A stretch of DNA of 40,072 bases from Paenibacillaceae bacterium (GTDB taxonomy: Bacteria > Bacillota > Bacilli > Paenibacillales > NBRC-103111), in assembly GCA_029256065.1 (NCBI GenBank), contig JAQSYT010000005.1, positions 1-40,072 of the forward strand. The letters are read 5' to 3'. Of the stretch, positions 31,674 to 39,390 are shown piece after piece. Every line of letters starts with the position of its first letter. The first letter of the stretch is position 1. Below the pieces are notes generated by a model, which saw only the letters and a program-made list of their open reading frames with translations, was not told the DNA's origin and searched no databases. The translations under genes and the position numbers were made by a program.

Positions 31674-34382
31674 TTACGCCATCAATTGGCGCAGGACTGT
31701 TTGGAGGATACCGCCGTTGCGGTAGTAGTCTACATCCACAAGGCTGTCCAGACGGACTGCCGCGGGGAAGGTGAAGCTGCTGCCGTCGGTGCGCACGGCG
31801 GTGACGGTGACCTGCTGGCCGGGCTGGATGTCATCGCTCAAGCCGGAAACGGAGAAGGTTTCTGTGCCGGTGATGTCCAGACTCTTCCAGTCTGCGCCGT
31901 CCACAAACTGCAGCGGCAGCACGCCCATACCCACCAGATTGCTGCGGTGGATCCGTTCGTAGCTTTCAGTAATGACGGCTTTCACGCCCAAAAGCAAGGT
32001 GCCCTTGGCGGCCCAGTCACGGGAGCTGCCGGTGCCGTATTCCTTGCCGGCGATGACCACCAGATTGGTGCCGGCCTCCTGGTACTTCATGGAGGCGTCA
32101 TAGATAGACTCCACCTCGCCGGTAGGCAGGTAGGTGGTGACGCCGCCCTCGGTGCCCGGGGCTACAGCATTGCGGATGCGAATGTTGGCAAAGGTGCCGC
32201 GCATCATCACCTCATGATTGCCCCGGCGGGAGCCGTAGGAGTTAAAGTCCTCCCGCTTGACGCCGTGGCTGATGAGATATTTGCCCGCGGGGGAGTCCGC
32301 TTTGATGTTGCCTGCCGGGGAAATGTGGTCGGTTGTGACGGAATCGCCCAACAGCGCCAGGACGCTCGCGCCGCCGATATTCTCAATATGGCCCGGCTCG
32401 GCTGCCAGATCCTTGAAGAATGGGGGCTCCTGAATATAGGTGGAGGAATCATCCCATTCATACAGCTCGCCCTCCGGCACCTCAATGGCATTCCAGCGTT
32501 CGTTGGCATTGAATACGTTCTTGTATTTGTCCCGGAACATGGCGGGGTTGAGAGCTGTTTTTACGGCCTCTTGAATCTCCTCGTTGGTGGGCCAGATATC
32601 CTTCAGGAACACAGGAACATTGCTTTTGTCGTAGCCGATGGGCTCGTTGATCAAATCAATGTTGACGGTTCCCGCCAGGGCATAGGCCACAACCAGAGGC
32701 GGCGAGGCCAGATAGTTGGCCTTCACCTGGGCGTGAACCCGGCCCTCGAAGTTCCGGTTGCCGGAGAGGACGGCGGCCACGGTCATGTCGTTGTCGGCGA
32801 TAGCCTTGGATACCTCATCCGGCAGCGGTCCGCTGTTGCCGATACAGGTGCCGCAGCCGTAGCCGGTGACGTGGAAGCCCAGCTCCTCTAAGGCAGGGAG
32901 CAGACCGGCGTTCTTCAGGTACTCGGTGACCACCAGAGAGCCGGGTGTCAAGCTGCTTTTTACGTAAGCGGGTTTGACTAAGCCGCGTTCCACTGCTTTT
33001 TTGGCAACAAGACCGGCGCCCAGCATGACGCTGGGGTTCGAGGTGTTGGTACAGCTGGTAATGGCGGCGATAACCACAGCTCCATTGCGCATGAGGGAGC
33101 TTTTGCCGTCTGGAGAGTAGATGGCCACCTCTTCCTCCGTCAGCTTCTTCTCCGGCAGGCCGTAACCGCCTTTGTCCAAAGGAGCACGCACGATGGCGTT
33201 GTAGGCTTCCTTCATACGGGACAGCTCCACCCGGTCCTGAGGACGTTTGGGTCCGGCCAGACTGGGCACCACGGTGGACAGGTCCAGCTCAATGGTATCG
33301 CTGAATACCGGATCGGGGGTGCTGTCGGTACGGAACATGCCTTGGGCCTTGTAATAGGCTTCTACCAGGGCGATCTGCTCCTCATCCCGGCCGGTCAGGC
33401 GCAGGTAGTTCAAGGTCTCGTCATCCACCGGGAAAAAGCCTACGGTGGCGCCGTATTCGGGACTCATGTTGGCTACGGTGGCGCGGTCTGCCAGGCTCAT
33501 ACCGGAGAGGCCGGGTCCAAAGTATTCCACGAATTTGCCCACAACGCCCTTTCTGCGGAGCATCTGGGTGACGGTCAACGCCAAGTCTGTGGCGGTGGCG
33601 CCCTCCGGCAGGCTGCCGGTGAGCTTAAAGCCGATAACATCCGGCGTAACGAAGTAGAGGGGCTGGCCCAGCATGCAGGCTTCGGCCTCGATGCCGCCCA
33701 CGCCCCAGCCGACGACGCCCAGGCCGTTGATCATAGTGGTATGGGAGTCGGTGCCTACCAGGGAATCGGGATAAGCCACAAGCTCTCCGTCCACATTTTT
33801 CACAGCGGTGACAGAGGCCAGGTATTCCAGGTTGACCTGGTGCACAATGCCTGTTCCCGGGGGCACGGCGCGGAAGTTGTCAAAGGCGGTTTGCGCCCAG
33901 CGCAGGAAGCGGTACCGTTCCCCGTTGCGCTCAAACTCTACCTTAGTATTGTATTCCTCCGCTTCCTTCGAGCCGAAGGCATCCACCATGATGGAGTGGT
34001 CGATTACCAGATCCACGGGGACAAGCGGGTTGATTTTTTTGGGGTCTCCGCCAGAGACCTTCATGGCTGACCTCATGGCTGCCAGGTCTACGACCACAGG
34101 AACACCGGTGAAGTCCTGGAGCACAATCCGCGCCGGAATAAAGGGGATTTCCTTGTTGGCGTCCCGGCCTTCGGCCCATCCGGCGATTTGCTTCACATGT
34201 TCTTCCGTGATGGCCCGGCCCTCGAATTGGCGGACAGCGGCCTCGAGAAGCACCTTAATGGAGAAGGGAAGACGTTCGATGCTTCCGAAATGTGCGGACA
34301 GGGCGGGAAGATCATAGTAAGCGTATTCCCTGCCGCCTGCGGAAAGCTTTTTTTTGACGGAATAACGATCCTGATAGGACAT
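31674..34382 (-). CDS. acnA: Aconitate hydratase AcnA (CitB)
   Basis: TCA-cycle enzyme interconverting citrate and isocitrate through a 4Fe-4S cluster in the cytoplasm. The 902-residue length is normal for the AcnA/IRP group. Visible signatures are [22 protein letters not shown], the cluster Cys in [14 protein letters not shown] and in [14 protein letters not shown], and the swivelling C-terminal domain with [10 protein letters not shown] (catalytic Ser/Arg). CitB of B. subtilis also binds RNA under iron limitation, so a regulatory second role is possible. The SD TAAGGAGGTT is 9 bases from the ATG. The operator-like dyad overlaps the 5' side of the SD region. Monocistronic. Confidence 0.97.
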   Translation of the reverse strand: MSYQDRYSVKKKLSAGGREYAYYDLPALSAHFGSIERLPFSIKVLLEAAVRQFEGRAITEEHVKQIAGWAEGRDANKEIPFIPARIVLQDFTGVPVVVDLAAMRSAMKVSGGDPKKINPLVPVDLVIDHSIMVDAFGSKEAEEYNTKVEFERNGERYRFLRWAQTAFDNFRAVPPGTGIVHQVNLEYLASVTAVKNVDGELVAYPDSLVGTDSHTTMINGLGVVGWGVGGIEAEACMLGQPLYFVTPDVIGFKLTGSLPEGATATDLALTVTQMLRRKGVVGKFVEYFGPGLSGMSLADRATVANMSPEYGATVGFFPVDDETLNYLRLTGRDEEQIALVEAYYKAQGMFRTDSTPDPVFSDTIELDLSTVVPSLAGPKRPQDRVELSRMKEAYNAIVRAPLDKGGYGLPEKKLTEEEVAIYSPDGKSSLMRNGAVVIAAITSCTNTSNPSVMLGAGLVAKKAVERGLVKPAYVKSSLTPGSLVVTEYLKNAGLLPALEELGFHVTGYGCGTCIGNSGPLPDEVSKAIADNDMTVAAVLSGNRNFEGRVHAQVKANYLASPPLVVAYALAGTVNIDLINEPIGYDKSNVPVFLKDIWPTNEEIQEAVKTALNPAMFRDKYKNVFNANERWNAIEVPEGELYEWDDSSTYIQEPPFFKDLAAEPGHIENIGGASVLALLGDSVTTDHISPAGNIKADSPAGKYLISHGVKREDFNSYGSRRGNHEVMMRGTFANIRIRNAVAPGTEGGVTTYLPTGEVESIYDASMKYQEAGTNLVVIAGKEYGTGSSRDWAAKGTLLLGVKAVITESYERIHRSNLVGMGVLPLQFVDGADWKSLDITGTETFSVSGLSDDIQPGQQVTVTAVRTDGSSFTFPAAVRLDSLVDVDYYRNGGILQTVLRQLMA

Positions 34383-34399
34383 AAATAGTTAACCTCCTT

Positions 34400-34418
34400 A
34401 GTTTCATCTAATGAAACT
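34400..34418 (-). promoter_or_regulatory. Operator-like perfect inverted repeat in acnA leader
   Basis: AGTTTCAT-TAG-ATGAAACT on the minus strand: perfect 8-bp arms directly upstream of the SD, about +19 to +37 from the predicted start. It could be a repressor site (the motif is shared with the IclR gene) or an RNA hairpin next to the SD. Confidence 0.65.
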
Positions 34419-34442
34419 TTATTTCAAAATATCGCTATCTTC

Positions 34443-34471
34443 AGTATAGCGGTTTTCCTGCTGTTCGTAAA
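34443..34471 (-). promoter_or_regulatory. Promoter of acnA
   Basis: On the minus strand TTTACG (34471-34466), a 17-base spacer, TATACT (34448-34443); start near 34436. Hexamers and spacing are identical to those of the iclR-gene promoter. Confidence 0.7.
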
Positions 34472-34577
34472 TGCCAAATTGCCCGGTTTCCCATACATGA
34501 ACCCCTCCGAACGCTCATATATTGTACCTGAGCTTTATTGGCTTCTACGTAAGCATATGACTCGGGAGGGGACCGGC

Positions 34578-35567
34578 ATGAATTGGAAGCTGGCGCTGTA
34601 TGATTTTATCCATGCCCGCAACCAGACGGAAACGGATTACGATACCGGCCCTCTGCGGCAGCTGACGGCTGACGGGGAATTCCTGCGCCAAATGGAGGCG
34701 CGGCAGGAGCGCCGCAGGTTTCAGCATCTGATCCGCGGGTTTGTGCCGGTCCGCTCGGAAATCCGGCTGGGTATAAAACGGGTGGAGGCCTCGGAGCGTG
34801 AGGCTGTTGTAGATATCCGGCTGACCCAAGCTTTCCAGGGGCGGGTCGGAAGCCGTTTGTTGACTGAGGACAGCTGGTGGACAGAGCGGCTGACCTTTAC
34901 TTTAGCACGGGAAGGCGCTTGCTTGCTGCAGCGTATCCAGCAATCCCCTCATGCCGACCGGGATGAACGGCTGGGGCTCTTACTCGAGAATGCGGAGGAT
35001 GTGAGGCAGCAGCTGCCACCGCCATTTCTCAAACAAGGACTGCAGGCGGCTGCCCGCAGCAAGGGGGCATATAACCGGAAGCTGGCCGTAGAATATGCCG
35101 AACAATTCTGGGAAACTCCCAACCCCGCTTATATAGCCTTTGAAGTGGATTGCTCCAATTATGTGTCACAGTGCATTCTGGCGGGAGGCCATTATATGGA
35201 TTACACCGGCCGCCGGGAAGCCGGGTGGTGGTACCGGGGCCGAAGCGGCAGCCAGGAATTGTGGAGCTATAGCTGGGCCGTGGCCAATGCACTGCAGCTG
35301 TATTTGGGCGGCAAACGAAACGCAGGTCTCCGCACAGAGGAAGTGGGCTCGCCCAAGGAGCTTGAGCCGGGAGATGTGATCAGCTACAGCTGGAACGGAG
35401 ACGGCCGTTACGGGCACAGCACGGTGGTGACGGCTTTTGATCCCGACAGCATGCCCCTGGTCAATGCCCATACAGTAAATTGCCGCCACCGGTATTGGGA
35501 TTACAGCGATTCCTATGCGTGGACGGAGGCAACCAAATACCGGTTCTTTCATATTCTGGAACCGTGA
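34578..35567 (+). CDS. Putative amidase-domain (Amidase_6, CHAP-like) protein without export signal
   Basis: The 329-residue protein has an N-terminal unknown part (about 1-165) and a C-terminal Amidase_6-type domain (about 170-329). Visible motifs are the expected catalytic Cys in VDCSNYVSQCILAGGHYM and the His in GRYGHSTVVTAF, with YWDYSDSYAWTEATKYRFFHI at the end. Related Bacillus proteins are sporulation- or wall-linked and not well studied. No signal peptide is seen, so action in the cytoplasm, mother cell or spore is inferred. The ORF is open from 34479, but GGGAGGGG lies just before the ATG at 34578 (MNWKLALYDF), which is taken as the start. Confidence 0.85.
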   Translation: MNWKLALYDFIHARNQTETDYDTGPLRQLTADGEFLRQMEARQERRRFQHLIRGFVPVRSEIRLGIKRVEASEREAVVDIRLTQAFQGRVGSRLLTEDSWWTERLTFTLAREGACLLQRIQQSPHADRDERLGLLLENAEDVRQQLPPPFLKQGLQAAARSKGAYNRKLAVEYAEQFWETPNPAYIAFEVDCSNYVSQCILAGGHYMDYTGRREAGWWYRGRSGSQELWSYSWAVANALQLYLGGKRNAGLRTEEVGSPKELEPGDVISYSWNGDGRYGHSTVVTAFDPDSMPLVNAHTVNCRHRYWDYSDSYAWTEATKYRFFHILEP

Positions 35568-35606
35568 GCAGCTTCATATCCAGCTTGAATGAAAGAAGGG
35601 TCGGCC

Positions 35607-36551
35607 TTGAATGATGGAATCCGTATCGGAGTGATCTATGCCCGCAGTCCAGATAAAGCGGAGCGGCGGCTGCGCAAGCTGGCAGCCAAGAGTATAACGG
35701 ATATTTTCCAGACGCTGGGCTATGCAGCCGTCATCAAAGAGCTCCCCGCCGGAACCGCTCAGACCGGGATCGGAGGAGTGGCTGAAGCCGATGTGCTGGT
35801 GCCTGCGGGAACGCACAGCAAACAGGAGCTTCGCCGTCTTGCCGCTTACGCGGAGGCTCTGGGCATTGCTGCGGCTGGTTTGGAGCCGATGGGAGCCGTA
35901 CTTGGGGCCGACCGGGTGCTCCTGCGCAGGCTGCTGGCGGGGGAACGAGTCCCCCAAAGCCTGTTTCGCACCTTCACCCGTTCTCAATGGGAGCAGGATT
36001 CCGCTTATTTTCTCATCGAAATGGAGCTGACCCTGGGCTACCCCTGCCGGATCGGGCCGGCTGATTCCGGATGCGGCCAAGAAACGGTTCTGGCTGCAAG
36101 CCGGGAGGAGCTGCAGGCTGCCGTAGAGGGTGTTTTCCGCAGAACCGACCGGGTGTTGGCGGAGGAAATGGTCCAGGGACGGGTTTATACCGCTGCCATG
36201 GGAGGCGGTGAAGATCCGGGAGATATTGCTGTGATGGAGCTGGGAGCGGTCTTGCCGCCCTCGGACACAGGTGCCAGGACGTCCGCAGGAAAACAGCTGG
36301 AGACGGAGGTGAGGAACGCATCCCGGCGGGCATTTGCCGCCTTGCAGGCCAAAGGGGCGGCGCTGCTTTATTTTGTTACGCCAGACGGACAGAGCAATGT
36401 GCTGTGGACGGATGCGGACCTGTGTCCGGAGCTGGGAACGGAAGGCATTCATGCCGCCGTTTGGCGGAATGCCGGCACAGCCGACGGGGATCGGCTCCGG
36501 CGGATAGTGCGCACAGCTTGGGAGCAACCGGGTCCGGGTAATTGCCAGTAA
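35607..36551 (+). CDS. Degenerate D-Ala-D-Ala ligase-like ATP-grasp protein
   Basis: The 314-residue protein follows the layout of D-alanine-D-alanine ligase: an N-terminal domain (IRIGVIYARS), then the ATP-grasp region (LGADRVLLRRLLAGERVPQSLFR, LGYPCRIGPADSGCG, DRVLAEEMVQGRVYTAAMGG). Key residues are missing: where Ddl has the ATP-binding Lys in PxxxKP this protein has PCRIGP. The metal-binding Asp and Glu-x-Asn of the C-terminus are replaced (ALLYFVTPDGQSNVLWTDADLCPELG). It is probably not an active ligase. Start: TTG 35607 with AGAAGGG 6 bases upstream; the ATG at 35589 lacks an SD. It follows the amidase gene by 39 bases. Confidence 0.75.
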   Translation: MNDGIRIGVIYARSPDKAERRLRKLAAKSITDIFQTLGYAAVIKELPAGTAQTGIGGVAEADVLVPAGTHSKQELRRLAAYAEALGIAAAGLEPMGAVLGADRVLLRRLLAGERVPQSLFRTFTRSQWEQDSAYFLIEMELTLGYPCRIGPADSGCGQETVLAASREELQAAVEGVFRRTDRVLAEEMVQGRVYTAAMGGGEDPGDIAVMELGAVLPPSDTGARTSAGKQLETEVRNASRRAFAALQAKGAALLYFVTPDGQSNVLWTDADLCPELGTEGIHAAVWRNAGTADGDRLRRIVRTAWEQPGPGNCQ

Positions 36552-36595
36552 ATTATGGTATTCTTAAAGGAAAACCCCCTTTAGGAGGAGCGCCA

Positions 36596-36922
36596 ATGGG
36601 ATTCGTTACGGAATTCAACTCTGTATGCAAATTCAAAAACGAGCAGGAGCTTCATGATTTGCTGGAGTACGGCAAGTGCAAAATGGTCAAATCCGGCTTT
36701 CGGGTATATCCCACCGGCCAAAAGGTAATTGCCTACACGCCGCAGAACCAGGCTATTGCCATCGTTAAAATCACCGCCTCCATTGCCGAAATCAATTTTC
36801 AGGGCAAAGAGGTGACGCTGGTGGAGATGGATCTGCTCCGCAAGCTGACGGAGGAGGAGGCCAGGGTGCAGACTGCGCTGGCTTACGAAATGTTTTTCGG
36901 GGATAAAGAAGCCGCCGAGTAA
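36596..36922 (+). CDS. Small conserved protein of unknown function
   Basis: The 108-residue protein (MGFVTEFNSVCKFKNEQELH...) has one Lys/Gly-rich centre (YGKCKMVKSGFRVYPTGQKVIAYTP), no membrane segment and no clear catalytic motif. It faintly resembles the small DUF2584-type proteins of Bacillales, but I am not sure. TTAGGAGGAG lies 6 bases before the ATG at 36596; the longer frame from 36542 lacks an SD. It follows the Ddl-like gene by 44 bases and may be in the same transcript. Confidence 0.75.
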   Translation: MGFVTEFNSVCKFKNEQELHDLLEYGKCKMVKSGFRVYPTGQKVIAYTPQNQAIAIVKITASIAEINFQGKEVTLVEMDLLRKLTEEEARVQTALAYEMFFGDKEAAE

Positions 36923-36996
36923 ACGGATGATTCCGGCAAGCGCAGGGGAGGCTATCCATATATGGATGCCGAATACTAGCCGGGAGTGACTTGCCT

Positions 36997-37989
36997 GTGA
37001 TTGTCCGTTTTGGTTATGTGGCCATGTCCACTGTTGTGTCCCAGGCTTCCCCCTCCAAAACCATGACTGCCACCTCCTTCGCCAAGCTGGAGGACCGGGA
37101 GGCCGCCATCCGTAAGCTGGAGCGTATTGCGGCGGAGAATCTGCACAATACCCTGCGGCTGCTCCGGCACAACCGGGCCAGCGATATTCATTTGTACCGG
37201 TTTTCCTCCAAGCTGATTCCCCTGGCAAGCCATGAGATGCTGGCGGAATGGGACCCATTCGCGGCGCTGGTGGAGCCGTTCGCCGAGATCGGGGAGTACG
37301 TCCGGCTGCACCGGATGCGGACAAGCTTTCATCCCGATCACTTCACGGTGCTGTCCACACCCCGCCAGGAGGTGCTGGACAACTCCGTGGCCGATCTGGT
37401 GCGGCATCACGCCATGCTTGAGGCCATGGGCTTAAACCGCAACGCCAAGTGCAACATCCACGTAGGCGGCAGCTACGGGGACAAGCAGACGGCGGGGCAG
37501 CGGTTTATCCGCAATTTCCTTGCTCTTCCGCAGGAGGTGCGGGAGCGGATTACGCTGGAGAATGACGACAAGACGTTTACGGCGGGGGAGACCCTGGATA
37601 TATGCGAAGAGGTGGCTGCGCCCATGGTGCTGGATTTGCACCACCATATGGTGAATAATGATGGAGAAAGTGCTGTCTCCCTGTGGCCGCGGATCCTGAA
37701 GACATGGGAAGGCGTGGGCATAGATGAACAGGAATCCCTTGGGTTGTCTGCCCTTCCGCCGAAAATCCATGTTTCCAGCCCCCGTGAAGGCAAGGATATC
37801 CGTGCTCATGCGGATTATGTGGAAGCAGGCCCATTGCTGGAGTTCTTAAGGGAAATTGCACCGGACACATCTGCTTTGGATGTGATGCTGGAAGCGAAGA
37901 TGAAGGATGGGGCGCTGTTCCGGCTTATGGAGGATCTAGCGGGAGTTCAAGGGATCCGGCAGGTAGACCAGGCCAGTGTGGAGCTGTGA
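36997..37989 (+). CDS. uvsE: UV damage endonuclease UvsE (UVDE)
   Basis: Cuts DNA 5' of UV photoproducts (alternative excision repair). The 330-residue product starts IVRFGYVAMS, the hallmark of UvsE, and has a TIM-barrel with metal-binding residues in RMRTSFHPDHF, CNIHVGG, ITLENDDKTFT, LDLHHHMVNN and KIHVSSPREG. In Bacilli uvsE protects spores and is often forespore-expressed; no sporulation promoter is obvious here. The ORF track from the TTG at 36991 is in frame, but the GTG at 36997 gives the conserved N-terminus with GGGAG 10 bases upstream. It is followed by a terminator. Confidence 0.95.
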   Translation: MIVRFGYVAMSTVVSQASPSKTMTATSFAKLEDREAAIRKLERIAAENLHNTLRLLRHNRASDIHLYRFSSKLIPLASHEMLAEWDPFAALVEPFAEIGEYVRLHRMRTSFHPDHFTVLSTPRQEVLDNSVADLVRHHAMLEAMGLNRNAKCNIHVGGSYGDKQTAGQRFIRNFLALPQEVRERITLENDDKTFTAGETLDICEEVAAPMVLDLHHHMVNNDGESAVSLWPRILKTWEGVGIDEQESLGLSALPPKIHVSSPREGKDIRAHADYVEAGPLLEFLREIAPDTSALDVMLEAKMKDGALFRLMEDLAGVQGIRQVDQASVEL

Positions 37990-38040
37990 GCTGCAGCTGT
38001 GAAAGGACGACTTAAACCGCGGCTTCATCCCGAAAACAAA

Positions 38041-38104
38041 CGGAAGTAAGGTTGGAACGTGAACGTGGGGCAGCAGATCCGGGAGTATGGTTGGAACGTG
38101 AACG
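38041..38104. repeat. Tandem 25-bp direct repeats after uvsE
   Basis: Copies at 38041-38065 and 38080-38104, with period 39, differ at two bases (core GGTTGGAACGTGAACG). They lie between the uvsE stop codon and its terminator, in the 3' untranslated region. Confidence 0.8.
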
Positions 38105-38106
38105 AA

Positions 38107-38134
38107 GCCTGGCCGGCGGCGGTCAGGTTTTTTT
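38107..38134 (+). terminator. Terminator of uvsE
   Basis: CCTGGCC and GGTCAGG form a 7-bp stem with one mismatch, followed by seven T residues (38128-38134). Confidence 0.8.
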
Positions 38135-38428
38135 CTGTTTTTGGAATCCCAGACCCCAAAAATGTTAGCGCTTCCCTACAGATGTGGTACAGATGATTTA
38201 AAATGATATAACAGCATTTATTAACCATGTTCTTGTGCTTTTTTTCACAAGTAAAATCATGATTTTTGGGCTAAAAGTGACAACTTATTGACGTAAACAA
38301 GAAAAATTAATCACTATAACAAATGAATTTTTTCACAATGTAGGAAAACGGTTCAACTTGTGGAATTGGTGAAATATGGTGATAGCGGGGGAAGAATTTC
38401 AGATGTGAACGACAGCGAAAACCATTAT
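38135..38428. other. AT-rich intergenic stretch before etfB
   Basis: Nearly 300 bases of low GC content without a supported gene. It holds a CTTGTG/CACAAG inverted repeat with a T7-8 loop (38232-38251) and a weak cre-like site, TGTTAGCGCTTCCC, near 38164. No convincing -35/-10 pair was found. Confidence 0.5.
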
Positions 38429-38442
38429 TGCAAGCGCTATCA
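38429..38442 (+). promoter_or_regulatory. cre-like site (CcpA) upstream of etfB
   Basis: TGCAAGCGCTATCA fits the CcpA consensus TGWAANCGNTNWCA at all but one position. It ends 34 bases before the etfB start, suggesting carbon catabolite repression of the etf operon. Confidence 0.7.
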
Positions 38443-38476
38443 TTTTTGGAATGATTCTAATCGGAGGTGCGTCAGT

Positions 38477-39313
38477 TTGCTGCATGTGGTGGTTTGTGTC
38501 AAGCAAGTGCCCGACAGCAGGGAAATCCGGATTGATCCCAAGAACAATACCCTGATCCGCCAGGGTGTGCCCAGTATCGTGAATTTTTATGATATGCACG
38601 GGCTGGAGGAGGCGCTGCGGATCAAGGATGAGCTGGGAGCGAGAGTAACAGTGGTGACCATGGGCCCTCCTCAAGCGGAGAAGGGCTTGAAGGAGTGCAT
38701 TTCACTGGGGGCGGATGAAGCGGTGCTGGTGACGGACCGGGCCTTCGCCGGTGCGGATACACTGGCAACCTCGTATGTGCTGGGAGCGGCCATCCGGAGG
38801 ATTGAGACAGCTTGGGGACCGGTGCACATGGTGTTCTGCGGCAAGCAGACCCTGGATGGGGATACCGGCCAGGTTGGGCCGGGTGTGGCCTGCCGCATGG
38901 ATATGGACCAACTGACCTATGTCTGCAAGGTGGATAAGGTGGATGAGGAAGCAGGCCGGGTGCGGGTGCACCGGCAGATGGAGGATGGTGTAGAGGTGGC
39001 AGAGACCTCCATGCCGGTATTGCTGACAGTGCTGAAGGAATTAAACCGCATCCGCCGGGCAACGCTTCCAGGAATGATCCGGGCGGCGCGTTACAAGCCG
39101 GTGCAGTGGACTATGGCGGATTTTCCGGAAATGGACCGGACCAAAATCGGGCTGAAGGGCTCGCCTACCATCGTAGGCCGCACCTGGGTACCGGAGATCA
39201 AAAAGGCCAATACGGTGCATATCGGCGGGACCACGCCGGAAGTTCAAGCAGAGGAAGTAGCGGCTGCGCTGTGGAACGGAGAGCTGCCCCGGAGACTGGG
39301 CTGGCTATCATAA
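38477..39313 (+). CDS. etfB: Electron transfer flavoprotein beta subunit (EtfB/FixA-like)
   Basis: The 278-residue subunit starts LHVVVCVKQVPDSREIRIDPKNNTLIR and shows VTMGPPQAEKGLKECISLGADEAVLVTDRAFAGADTLATSYVLG, which contains the AMP/FAD region of EtfB. LPGMIRAARYKP and KIGLKGSPTIVGRTWVP complete the family pattern. It forms a dimer with EtfA and moves electrons from dehydrogenases or, in FixAB/bifurcating types, from NADH. The long C-terminus and GLKGSPT motif look FixA-like, which is an impression. TTG start with GGAGGT 8 bases upstream; the ORF from 38360 has no SD. A cre-like site is upstream. First gene of etfBA. Confidence 0.95.
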   Translation: MLHVVVCVKQVPDSREIRIDPKNNTLIRQGVPSIVNFYDMHGLEEALRIKDELGARVTVVTMGPPQAEKGLKECISLGADEAVLVTDRAFAGADTLATSYVLGAAIRRIETAWGPVHMVFCGKQTLDGDTGQVGPGVACRMDMDQLTYVCKVDKVDEEAGRVRVHRQMEDGVEVAETSMPVLLTVLKELNRIRRATLPGMIRAARYKPVQWTMADFPEMDRTKIGLKGSPTIVGRTWVPEIKKANTVHIGGTTPEVQAEEVAAALWNGELPRRLGWLS

Positions 39314-39390
39314 TCCCCCAAAAGTGAAGAGATGCATAGAAGCTGATAGAGATACATGCTCCGGTCACGGGGCAAGAGGAGGCATGAAGC

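Noticed and set aside
33342-34070. Plus-strand ORFs opposite aconitase (also 31686-32891)
   Set aside because: Shadows produced by the high-GC codon usage of acnA; no recognisable protein.
34479-34577. Longer N-terminus of the amidase-domain protein
   Set aside because: No SD at 34479, the added residues would overlap the divergent acnA promoter, and a strong SD precedes the ATG at 34578.
38025-38228. 67-codon minus-strand ORF after uvsE
   Set aside because: Its repeated FTFQPY peptide is only the translation of the 25-bp direct repeats; no SD.
38232-38251. Possible third Fnr site TTGTGC-N6-TCACAA upstream of etfB
   Set aside because: One half-site is broken, the spacer is a pure T-run, and no -10 box stands at the 29.5-bp distance seen in the two convincing sites. 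It reads equally well as a small hairpin.
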